Positions 56,801 to 64,000 of a stretch of DNA of 64,000 bases are shown here, piece after piece (position 1 is the first letter of the stretch; the number at the start of each line of letters is the position of its first letter). The stretch lies in contig JALSTK010000011.1 in NCBI GenBank assembly GCA_026983775.1, positions 27,768 to 91,767 on the forward strand, in the 5' to 3' direction. The position numbers and the translations under genes were made by a program. This DNA is from Calditrichia bacterium. GTDB lineage: Bacteria; Calditrichota; Calditrichia; Calditrichales; Calditrichaceae. The notes below the pieces were generated by a model that made no database searches, was not told the origin of the DNA, and was given only the letters and a program-made list of their open reading frames with translations.

Positions 56801-59800
56801 AGATCAAAATGACTGAGCACTTCATCATCGAGCCGGTTTCTGAGCTGTTCTTCATCCCAGGAGCGGGCTTCCTCTTCTATGAAAAAGACGGACATTTCAG
56901 GATGAATACGCTGAACAGGTTTCCCATCCACCCAGTGGAAGGTAGTGCGTAGCGAGGGATGACGATCGACCAGCGTCTGGAAGGATTGATGAAGCAATTC
57001 CACGTCAAATTCGGAACGAATCCTCACCGCATAGGCAAGATTAAAAATACTATCCGGATTCATTAAGTGCTGGAAAAACATGGCCTGCTGACCATAGGAC
57101 AGTTTATACTCTCTCTCTTGCCAATCCGTTTCATGCCGTGAAATCAGTGGTTTCTCACCGGCCGAAAATATCCCCCTGTTGAGTTGAGTAAGCAATTCAT
57201 CTTTTACATCCAGAACGGATGGACCTTTAAGAAGAGTTGCTATGGGAAGTTGAACACCAATTTGGCTCTCGATTGTATTTTTCAGTTCAATGGCCATTAA
57301 AGAATCAATGCCTAAAGAGGTCAGCGGCTGATCGGGACGAATTTTGGATGTAGGAATTTTTACGACTCTGGAAATCTCATTGATCAGATAGTTTTCCAGT
57401 AAATGAGCCCGTTCATGCTCATCGGCGGATAAGAGGTCTTCCCGTTGGATCTCCGTGGCACCGGGCCGGATTGATTGAGAACCGTTTGTTCCGAAGGATG
57501 AGATGAGTGCTCTATAAAATCCGGGGATTTCATCCTCTTTATAATTTCGATAGAGCGCTTCCCAATCGGCTTCCGTAATAATCAAATGTCCTTCCTGAAT
57601 CGGTAGGATATGATTCAATATTTGCCAGCGCATGGTTGCCTTGGAAATGTCCTGAGGAACATTTCCGCCTATCTGGACGTGCAGGGCGGACAAACCTTGC
57701 TTTTGGCGCTGCAAATTGAACCCTCTGATCAGGTGATCTATATTAATGATATTTTGGTCGGTTACTTCATTACCGATAATACTAAAAACGGACAGGGTAA
57801 TGAAAAACTCCAGTTCCCGCTCTTTAAAGTATTCATATATGAAGTCCAGTTTTTGACGAACCTGATGTACGTCCTGGGTACGGTCTATTGAACCCAGACT
57901 GATCAGACAGCCGCTAATCTGATCGGATACGGTCAATTGCTTCGTCTGAACAAACTTCACCTTCAGACCTTTTTGGACCAGAGCATTCAGGAAACCGGAT
58001 TTCAGGGGTGAAGTGGATAAATTGGCAAATAGAATATTTCTAACCCCGTTATCAAAAAGCCATTGGATGAGGGCCCGGTCGTTATTATGATCGGTTCCGG
58101 CAATAAAATAGGTGGCCCGACTGTCAAAATAACCATGAACATTCTCTTTCTTAGGAGCAACCTCATCCAAAAGGGTGACCAGTTTGCCGGAAGTAATATG
58201 ATGTTTAAATTGCCTGAAGATGGCCGGTAATTGGGAAATACTGGATTCATGAATGGGAAAGAGCTCATATTCGCGGGAGGCAATTTTGTCAGTAACCTCC
58301 GAAAATAAACGATGTACAAGACCGGTTTGGTCTTTAATCATGTGGAAGAGATCCACAGCGAAGAAAGAGATATTACGTCGTAAATGATGATAGACAATGG
58401 GTTGTTCGAAGGTATCTTGTGTGTTTAGCTCGACAAAGCGCCCGAATTCCTTAAGAGCAGAAAAACCGGAAGGCAGATGATCATTGCGCGATGTATTTAC
58501 AATGATATCGACACCTTTCCCCTCGGTGAGTTCGTTCAGTCTGTCGATGAATGAGTAATCCTTATCCGTTAGGATATGATGAATATCCAATTGCTCCAAA
58601 AGCGATTTGTGGCTCGTATTAAGCAAAGTAGCATAAATATTCGCGCCGTAATACCTGGCAATGATAGCACAGGCCATGCCTACAGGGCTGTCGGCATCCA
58701 GAATAAGGATATGTTCACCGGGTTGGATATGGGCCAAATAGGTCAGGGCATAATGGGCGGTAACATAGTTAAATGGAATTGCGGCAGCCTGCGTAAATGA
58801 AAAACCCTCGGGGATATGTCGGGAAAGGCTATCCTGTACCGTATGGTATCGGGAGAAACATTGCTGTCCCAAAGTAAAAACCCGGTCGCCCTTCTTAAAT
58901 CCGGATACATCTCTGCCGGTCTTAGTAACAATGCCGGCACATTCCAGCCCGATCGGTTGAGCGGAAGATTCTTCAAGGAATTTGATATCCTGATCATTGA
59001 TACCCACGGCCCGTACTTCGATTTCAATTTCATGGTCCTCGGGATTTTTACGGTCGGAAGAAGGTAGAAAGGCCGCAGGAATATAGGATAAACCGTCATT
59101 GCTCGGGATTTTATGAACCATCCTGGGAACGTACAAACTCTGGTTACGCAGGGCTGCTTGATTTTCAAAAGTTTCTGTTTTTAACAAATAGTCAAAAATA
59201 GCGGTTGCTTTACCGTCGATGTCCAGAAGTTTGATATTAAGCCGGGGATGTAAACGCATAGCCCTTAGCGCTTCATCCCAAAGAATGGCTGAATCGGGGT
59301 TAATAATGGTCTCGTCGGTGGATAGATTAAGAGCGGAACGGGTCACCACCTGGACTAAATTCGGACTTATGTTGTTCTCTAATAAGATATGAATGAATTG
59401 TCTGAAGGCATCTGCGTTATTGGAACCTTCCATAAAAACAAGAGCGGATTCATTCTGAATACGCTCGGTCAGAAGAGATTTGAGTGATTCTGTTTTTTGC
59501 CAGTTGACCGAACCGAGTTCTTCGTTAACCAGTTTATTATCTATTCCCGGGCTTAAGAGCAATACTTCACGGTTTTTTTGCTTCAGTTTCGAAGCCAGTG
59601 TCTCACTGATTGTATTTGAATCCGAGAAGATAATCCATCTCCCGGCCGGCAGGGAACCCGATAATATCGGCTGATCATAGCGTTGCCACTCCACCGTATA
59701 AAAAAGATCGGATACGACTTTTGCGATGGATATGGGATTTAAGCGTAATCCTTCCGCTTCTAAGGCAACCTGGCCATCGGAATTGATGAGTTGAATGTTT

Positions 59801-62800
59801 CCGATCAGCGCCCGGTTGGATGCAGGCAGATGATTTAACTTAATATGCACCCAAAATTCATGTCCCGGGTTTTGATATAGATTTAATTTATCGAGAGAAT
59901 GGGCCTTATAATAAAGCAGTTTTTGCTCACTGATTTGGGCGGAAGTCGCGATCAGACGCAGAGTATTACTCAAAATAATCGGATGGATATTATAACTGGA
60001 CCAGTCGCCGACCTTATGCTGGTCGATTTTAAACTTAACCAGAATTTCATCTTTGTTAAACCAGATATGCTTACCGATAGAAACAGGGCCTCCGTTCAAT
60101 AAACCGGGAAGTCCCAGGGAAGAAGCTATGTGTTGCCGAGAATTTTTTTTACCGAGACGGGTTTGGATGCTTTTCAAGTCGACCTGCGGTTGCCGCATAT
60201 CCGGTTCGTCTTCATTCGAAATGGAGCCTAAACTATGAAGGATCCACTGAACTTTTCCGGAAGAGAAGCGCTTTCTGCTATAAGCTTGAAAATATGCTCT
60301 TTTACCGGATACAGGGGAAAGGGTAAAATGCAACTCCCGGGTATCATTGACCTGCATATTCAGGACATTCTTAAAAATGATATTGCGAAGAACCGGGTGC
60401 TGAGCATGCAAAGATTGCTTGGACGCGGCAATCGCCATTTCGAGATAGGCCGATTCCGGGAGAGCAATCTCCCGCCGGTCCACGGAGGAGTTGAGATAGG
60501 CAACATAATCCGATTTCAATTCTACCGTCCAATTGGAATTGTTCGGTAAAAGTACGGAAGTCTGCTCAGACCCGAGCAAAGGATGTTGGCCGACGCTCTG
60601 TTTTGGAGTGAAGCTCTCTTTGCTCTCTATCCAATATCGTTCTTTCTGAAACGGGTAAGAAGGCAGGGGAACCGGTCTGGCCGGTTTGTCATATATTGTA
60701 GCGAAGGATATTTTTAATCCGCGCACATACAACCTGCCAACGGTATTCAGCATCATGGCCCGTTCCGGCTCTTTTCTACGTAGAGAAGGCAGAATAAATC
60801 CCTTTTTATGAGCAGCGGACAGGTTTTGTTTAATATAATTTTTTAACACCGGATGAGGGCCTATTTCAATGAAAACAGTGTAGTTCTTCTCTATTAAATG
60901 ATCGATTGCCTCTGAGAACTGTACGGCTTCCCTTATATTTCTTCCCCAATATTCGGCATTGTAATCCTCCTCCAGGGCCGGCCGGCCCGTAACCGTTGAG
61001 ATTAGCGGTATGTTTGCCGGATGGACTTGCAGTCCGTTTAAGACGGATTGTAACTCCTGGCGGAACGGTTCCATTTGCGGACTATGAAAAGCATAATTCA
61101 CCGATAATTTTTTAAAGAAGATATCTTTCTTCTCCAGCCTGGCCAATACGGCATCGATTGACTCTTCCTTCCCGGAGATAACATGAGAAATATGGCTGTT
61201 ATGGGCACCGATATTGATATGTTCGCTGAATTCTTCAGTCAGACGGAGCAAGTCCTGGTAAGCCAAATCCACGGCAGCCATTTTCCCTAACCCGGTTGCT
61301 TTTTGCATCAATCTGCTGCGGTGGTAAATAACTTTTACAGCATCTTCCAGACTCAGGATTCCAGAAATATGAGCAGCGGCTACTTCACCCACACTGTGGC
61401 CGACCAAAGCATTGGGATGGATGCCCCATGTTCTCCATACGGTTGCTAATCCCACCTGTAAGGCGAAAAGAGCCGGTTGGGCTACTTCGGTTTGATCCAA
61501 ACGAGACTGTTTTTCATCCCTTTTCAATTCATCTAAGAGCGACCAGTGTGTCCAGGATTCCAATAATTCGGAAATCTGTTCGATCTTTTGGAGAAAGATC
61601 GGCTCCTTTTCCAGTAATTCCCGTCCCATGGCCCACCACTGAGGACCCTGTCCGGAAAAAACAAATGCTATCTTAGGCTGGAAATTGGGATCGCGAACAG
61701 CGGACTGAATATAGAAATCTTCTTCCTCATGCAAAAACAGGTTGATCTTTTGCAGCAATTCATCTTTACTCTTTGCTACCATGGCCAGACGGTGATCCAA
61801 ATGGGTACGTTTCAGGGCCAGGTTGGCATTCAGATCGTAGAATGATCGTGGCCTATCATCGGTTTCATGTACAATAAAATGTTGATATTGCTGAATCCGG
61901 TCGCGCAGGGTTTGCTCATTATGAGCAGAAAGTACGAATAACAGGGACTGTTCCGTAAAATCATCATCACTTGCCTTATCGAACCAGGGTTGAGGAGGAG
62001 CTTCTTCCAGCACCACGTGTGCATTGGTTCCGCCGAAACCGAAGGCACTGGTACCGGCCCGACGTTTGTGTCCGTTGTCAGGCCAGGGGGTCAGTTCCGT
62101 GGGAATTTTAAAGGGCATCTCATCCGCGGAAATATGGGGATTTAATTTTTTAAAATGCAGGTGAGGCGGAATCCGGCCATGATATACGGATAGTATGGTC
62201 TTTATCAGACCGGCAACACCGGCTGCCGCCTCAAGATGTCCGATATTCGTTTTTACGGAACCCAGATAACACGTTTTTTCTTTGGGTCGATCTTTCATGA
62301 TTGTACTCAGGGCCTGCACCTCGATGGGATCACCGAGAATCGTACCCGTACCATGGGCTTCGATATAATCGATGTCTTCGGGTCGGACGGCGCTGTTTTT
62401 GAGAGCCTGGCGGATGACCTTTTGCTGGGCCAAACTATTGGGGGCTGTAAGTCCGTTACTTTTACCATCCTGATTTACGGCTGAGCCCCGGATGACGGCC
62501 AGAATATGATTCCGGTCGCGGATAGCGTCCGATAAGCGTTTTAATACGATTATTCCGACTCCTTCGCCGCGGACATAGCCTTCTGCGTCGGCATCAAAGG
62601 TTCTGCAACGACCGCCGGGTGCCATCATCTGCGCCTGAGAAAAAGTAATCGTCAATTCGGGTGAGAGGATTAATCCGGCACCACCGGCCAGAGCCATGTC
62701 CGATTCTCCGTTACGCAGACTCTGGCAGGCCAGATGGGTCGAAACAAGAGAAGAGGAGCAGGCCGTGTCTACGGCTACACTGGGACCTTCCAGATCAAAG

Positions 62801-63375
62801 GTATAGGATAGGCGGTTAGCGGCAATACTGAAGGCATTGCCCGTGCCTGCATAGGCATCGATTTTGGAATAATCATTACCCTGCAGATGAGAATAGTCGT
62901 TATGGCTTACGCCGATAAACACACCGGTCCTGGTCCTGGCCAGCTGATCCAGTACAATTCCGGCATCCTCAAGTGCTTCCCAGGCCACTTCGAGCAGCAA
63001 ACGTTGCTGGGGATCCATTTTATAAGCCTCTCTGGGCGAGATGCCGAAAAGCTGGGGATCAAATTTATCTACATCGTCGATGAATCCACCCCATTTGGTA
63101 ATCATTTTCCCGGGAGTACCGGGATTGGGGTCATAGTATGCATCGACATCGAATCGCTCACGAGGAACTTCACTGATGGCATCCATACCTTGTTCCAGTA
63201 AATGCCAGAATTCCCGAACATTCCGTGCCCCCGGAAAGCGGCAACCCAATCCGATAACGGCAATCGGTTCGTTCTTCTCCTTTTGCAGCGTATTCAACTT
63301 GCCTTTCATCTCTTCCAAAGCAATCAGAGCACGTTTTAAAGGGGATAAATTATCCATTTTACTATTGGCGCTCAT
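53878..63375 (-). CDS. Hybrid PKS-NRPS, KS-AT-DH*-ER*-KR*-ACP-C-A-PCP with degenerate reductive domains
   Basis: 3165 residues; ATG overlaps the upstream TGA (ATGA). The N-terminal helix (SPLKRALIALEEMKGKLNTL) suits docking. KS (36-460): Cys206 (TACSSSL), His341, His380. AT (565-860): GHSVGEVAAA (Ser661) and YAFH (761-764), nearest malonyl type. The DH, ER and KR folds (925-1905) are present but their catalytic motifs are altered; see the separate entry. ACP: GIDSLMA, Ser2025. C (about 2088-2540) starts SYGQQAMFF and has MHHIVTDIWS, typical of hybrid C domains that take polyketide chains. A (about 2555-3050) has code DAETVAGICK, unassigned. The PCP (ELGGHSLGIVQLQGKI) is the type seen before a KS. 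The tail is strongly basic (RAARQREATRTQQNRIRSRR). It probably extends with one malonate and then adds one amino acid. Confidence 0.97.
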   Translation of the reverse strand: MSANSKMDNLSPLKRALIALEEMKGKLNTLQKEKNEPIAVIGLGCRFPGARNVREFWHLLEQGMDAISEVPRERFDVDAYYDPNPGTPGKMITKWGGFIDDVDKFDPQLFGISPREAYKMDPQQRLLLEVAWEALEDAGIVLDQLARTRTGVFIGVSHNDYSHLQGNDYSKIDAYAGTGNAFSIAANRLSYTFDLEGPSVAVDTACSSSLVSTHLACQSLRNGESDMALAGGAGLILSPELTITFSQAQMMAPGGRCRTFDADAEGYVRGEGVGIIVLKRLSDAIRDRNHILAVIRGSAVNQDGKSNGLTAPNSLAQQKVIRQALKNSAVRPEDIDYIEAHGTGTILGDPIEVQALSTIMKDRPKEKTCYLGSVKTNIGHLEAAAGVAGLIKTILSVYHGRIPPHLHFKKLNPHISADEMPFKIPTELTPWPDNGHKRRAGTSAFGFGGTNAHVVLEEAPPQPWFDKASDDDFTEQSLLFVLSAHNEQTLRDRIQQYQHFIVHETDDRPRSFYDLNANLALKRTHLDHRLAMVAKSKDELLQKINLFLHEEEDFYIQSAVRDPNFQPKIAFVFSGQGPQWWAMGRELLEKEPIFLQKIEQISELLESWTHWSLLDELKRDEKQSRLDQTEVAQPALFALQVGLATVWRTWGIHPNALVGHSVGEVAAAHISGILSLEDAVKVIYHRSRLMQKATGLGKMAAVDLAYQDLLRLTEEFSEHINIGAHNSHISHVISGKEESIDAVLARLEKKDIFFKKLSVNYAFHSPQMEPFRQELQSVLNGLQVHPANIPLISTVTGRPALEEDYNAEYWGRNIREAVQFSEAIDHLIEKNYTVFIEIGPHPVLKNYIKQNLSAAHKKGFILPSLRRKEPERAMMLNTVGRLYVRGLKISFATIYDKPARPVPLPSYPFQKERYWIESKESFTPKQSVGQHPLLGSEQTSVLLPNNSNWTVELKSDYVAYLNSSVDRREIALPESAYLEMAIAASKQSLHAQHPVLRNIIFKNVLNMQVNDTRELHFTLSPVSGKRAYFQAYSRKRFSSGKVQWILHSLGSISNEDEPDMRQPQVDLKSIQTRLGKKNSRQHIASSLGLPGLLNGGPVSIGKHIWFNKDEILVKFKIDQHKVGDWSSYNIHPIILSNTLRLIATSAQISEQKLLYYKAHSLDKLNLYQNPGHEFWVHIKLNHLPASNRALIGNIQLINSDGQVALEAEGLRLNPISIAKVVSDLFYTVEWQRYDQPILSGSLPAGRWIIFSDSNTISETLASKLKQKNREVLLLSPGIDNKLVNEELGSVNWQKTESLKSLLTERIQNESALVFMEGSNNADAFRQFIHILLENNISPNLVQVVTRSALNLSTDETIINPDSAILWDEALRAMRLHPRLNIKLLDIDGKATAIFDYLLKTETFENQAALRNQSLYVPRMVHKIPSNDGLSYIPAAFLPSSDRKNPEDHEIEIEVRAVGINDQDIKFLEESSAQPIGLECAGIVTKTGRDVSGFKKGDRVFTLGQQCFSRYHTVQDSLSRHIPEGFSFTQAAAIPFNYVTAHYALTYLAHIQPGEHILILDADSPVGMACAIIARYYGANIYATLLNTSHKSLLEQLDIHHILTDKDYSFIDRLNELTEGKGVDIIVNTSRNDHLPSGFSALKEFGRFVELNTQDTFEQPIVYHHLRRNISFFAVDLFHMIKDQTGLVHRLFSEVTDKIASREYELFPIHESSISQLPAIFRQFKHHITSGKLVTLLDEVAPKKENVHGYFDSRATYFIAGTDHNNDRALIQWLFDNGVRNILFANLSTSPLKSGFLNALVQKGLKVKFVQTKQLTVSDQISGCLISLGSIDRTQDVHQVRQKLDFIYEYFKERELEFFITLSVFSIIGNEVTDQNIINIDHLIRGFNLQRQKQGLSALHVQIGGNVPQDISKATMRWQILNHILPIQEGHLIITEADWEALYRNYKEDEIPGFYRALISSFGTNGSQSIRPGATEIQREDLLSADEHERAHLLENYLINEISRVVKIPTSKIRPDQPLTSLGIDSLMAIELKNTIESQIGVQLPIATLLKGPSVLDVKDELLTQLNRGIFSAGEKPLISRHETDWQEREYKLSYGQQAMFFQHLMNPDSIFNLAYAVRIRSEFDVELLHQSFQTLVDRHPSLRTTFHWVDGKPVQRIHPEMSVFFIEEEARSWDEEQLRNRLDDEVLSHFDLESGPLMRVFLFRRAQKDTVLLFVMHHIVTDIWSQAVLLDELSRIFEDGGITERLDPVEYDYLDFIRWQDELLQSKAGEELFGYWKKKLHGELPLLNIPTDRPRPAVQTFKGRTETLWFPPDISRRIHQFSEQHGVTVFTLLLTAYYILLNRYTSQDDIIVGSPTAGRSKNEFARTIGYFVNPVLFRASLHGQPSFKHFLQQVKHTVLEAFDHMDYPLSLLVEKLQPERDPSRTPLFQTMFILQRAHLMHDQGLSEFALSREGATLNLGGLTVESMNLEQGVAPFDLTMMAIESGSGLAASLGYNVDLFDADTIRRMLQHYITLLQSILENPEQNIDTLPLLTEEEITLVTENWNRGGEYEGPTSCLHEDFTAYALRNPEKTALIFEEHSLSYGELNQRANRLAHYLIQSGVRPETVVGICLDRSPEMVISILAVHKAGGAYLPLDPTYPAERIRYMISDARTSFIITTRALFNKVDKPGIQHILIDENAEDRRTLPETEPAVNTEMTHLAYLIYTSGSTGKPKGTMLQHRGLANAIHSTQLNYYVNENSRVLQFASFSFDASVEEIFSTLSCGATLILAKKETLLSLAELISLISSRQITNITLPPSVLNVLQPQDFPTLKSVVSAGERCPLEIARKWSTGKHFVNGYGPTEATICTTSFEINRHFSGITVPIGKPIRNVQTYVLDTHLNPVPIGVPGELYIGGDGLARGYINRPELTAERFIPDPFGKNPGQRLYRTGDLVRFLADGNLEFLDRVDHQVKVRGFRIELGEIESILLECREIKEAAVIAKTDHTGTRLIAYVVPEAGANMDASALKACILTHLPEYMVPSAFVEMKSLPTTANGKLDRSHLPDPEQQSGGPKFIRPGSEIERKLAKIWQEILGQEKIGINDSFFELGGHSLGIVQLQGKIKEAFNKDLNVVDMFKYPTIRAMAKFIGDEDTTKETIQKSQTRAARQREATRTQQNRIRSRRKK
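57661..60603 (-). other. Degenerate DH-ER-KR region inside the hybrid PKS-NRPS
   Basis: Residues about 925-1905 keep the fold-level order of a full reductive loop, but the active sites do not match. DH: the HxxxGxxxxP motif reads SVDRREIALP (Ser964, Arg968), and the Asp after HPxLL is Ser1136 (HPIILSNT). ER: the GGVG nucleotide motif reads ADSPVGMA (about 1561-1568). KR: GGxGxxG reads GTDHNNDR (1760-1767), the part carrying the second nucleotide motif is shortened, and the catalytic Tyr position is Ile1876, although Ser1862 remains. The frame is unbroken. I infer no beta-carbon processing here. Confidence 0.75.
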
Positions 63376-64000
63376 AGGTCTTCTCCATCCCTGTCGTTTT
63401 TGCCGTCAAATTCTTCATCTAACTTTTGTAACAGCAAAGCCTCAACCTCTTCATCGGATAAATTTTCAATATCCTGAATGGTTTTATCCAATGGACTCTC
63501 ATTTTTCTCTGCACCGTGTTCTTCGCTTCGTGCCTGTTCGAAGGCCAGCACATCGTTCAGCAGGTAAGTTGCCAACGATTCAATCGTCGGATAGTTGAAT
63601 ATGGTAGTTGCCGAAAGTTTTTTCCCTACGGCCCGGTCCAGTGCATTTTTTAGTTCAATAGCCATCAGTGAATCCAATCCCATTTCACTTAAGGGCTTTC
63701 TGGGATCCAGGGCAAAGTCGGAATCCAATCCCAAAACACGTATGGCCTGATTCTGCAGAAAATCGATAAGAATCCCGGAACGATCCTCCGCACCGGCTTC
63801 TTCCAGGCGGGTGATTAATTCCGATTTGCTATTTTCCGTGCCGCCGGTATCTTCCGCACTTTGATTCGAAAAATTGCGCAAAACAGGTGGGATATCCAAT
63901 CCCTCAAACCGTTTGAGAAAACTTTTCCAGCGAATTGGTAAAACAGCCGGATTCGCTTCTTCCGCATGAATTAATTTTTCCAACAAGGCCAATCCCTGTT
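63372..64000 (-). CDS. Type I polyketide synthase, C-terminal part (KR end, ACP), truncated by window edge
   Basis: The frame is open to base 64000 with no stop; the true start is outside. The first visible residues (QGLALLEKLIHAEEANPAVLP, then IRWKSFLKRFEG) match the stretch that follows a KR domain in type I PKSs. An ACP follows with MGLDSLMAIEL, an LSATTIFNYPTIESLATYL helix, and then the tail IENLSDEEVEALLLQKLDEE. That tail matches the C-terminal docking motif I know from cyanobacterial and myxobacterial PKSs. It should hand its chain to the KS of the next protein, whose ATG overlaps this stop by four bases. What lies upstream (loading module or further extension) cannot be seen. Confidence 0.93.
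   Translation of the reverse strand, partial: QGLALLEKLIHAEEANPAVLPIRWKSFLKRFEGLDIPPVLRNFSNQSAEDTGGTENSKSELITRLEEAGAEDRSGILIDFLQNQAIRVLGLDSDFALDPRKPLSEMGLDSLMAIELKNALDRAVGKKLSATTIFNYPTIESLATYLLNDVLAFEQARSEEHGAEKNESPLDKTIQDIENLSDEEVEALLLQKLDEEFDGKNDRDGEDL

Overview
The window is one continuous stretch of a very large hybrid polyketide / non-ribosomal peptide assembly line. Every gene I support lies on the minus strand, so biosynthesis reads from high to low coordinates and both ends run out of the window. The one non-synthetase protein is secreted and ends in a YPNPF-type type IX secretion sorting domain. With the moderate and uneven GC content, that points to the FCB superphylum (Calditrichota, Ignavibacteriota or Bacteroidota type). 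This placement is inference; no rRNA or housekeeping gene is present.

Layout in transcription order. 64000-63372: end of a type I PKS (KR C-terminus, ACP). 63375-53878: KS-AT-DH-ER-KR-ACP-C-A-PCP, in which DH, ER and KR all look catalytically dead. 53877-49219: KS-AT-KR-ACP. 48730-45356: C-A-PCP. 44895-36046: C-A-PCP-ST-C-A-PCP-E. 35789-26841: the same order. 26717-20295: C-A-PCP-C-A-PCP with a D-acceptor-type first C domain. 20294-11346: C-A-PCP-ST-C-A-PCP-E. 11271-9328: secreted protein. 9208-2810: C-A-PCP-C-A-PCP, again with a D-acceptor-type first C domain. 2767-1: start of another C-A module, cut by the edge. ST is a PAPS-dependent sulfotransferase-like domain embedded between a carrier protein and the next condensation domain. 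Between genes there are a decayed IS30-family element (44950-45340), a cluster of tri-loop hairpins (48840-49150), a strong palindrome (9239-9268) and one plausible sigma70-like promoter (26750-26778).

If the line is colinear it adds at least eleven amino acids and two malonate-type units in this window. Hand-read ten-residue A-domain codes give Phe-like at two modules, Gln at one (followed by E, so D-Gln), Val-like at one, Orn-like at the last partial module, and no confident assignment for the rest. The A-PCP / KS-AT-KR-ACP junction predicts a statine-like 4-amino-3-hydroxy acid. No thioesterase, transporter, regulator, phosphopantetheinyl transferase or PAPS synthesis gene is in the window.

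The most unusual feature is the three embedded sulfotransferase domains. Their motifs resemble, from memory, the CurM/Ols family that sulfates a beta-hydroxyl to make it a leaving group. Here each is followed by a C domain rather than a thioesterase, which suggests on-line sulfation of a carrier-bound residue, possibly leading to a dehydroamino acid. The cluster also seems built from a repeated four-module cassette, with a third half-cassette and an abrupt composition change inside one gene.
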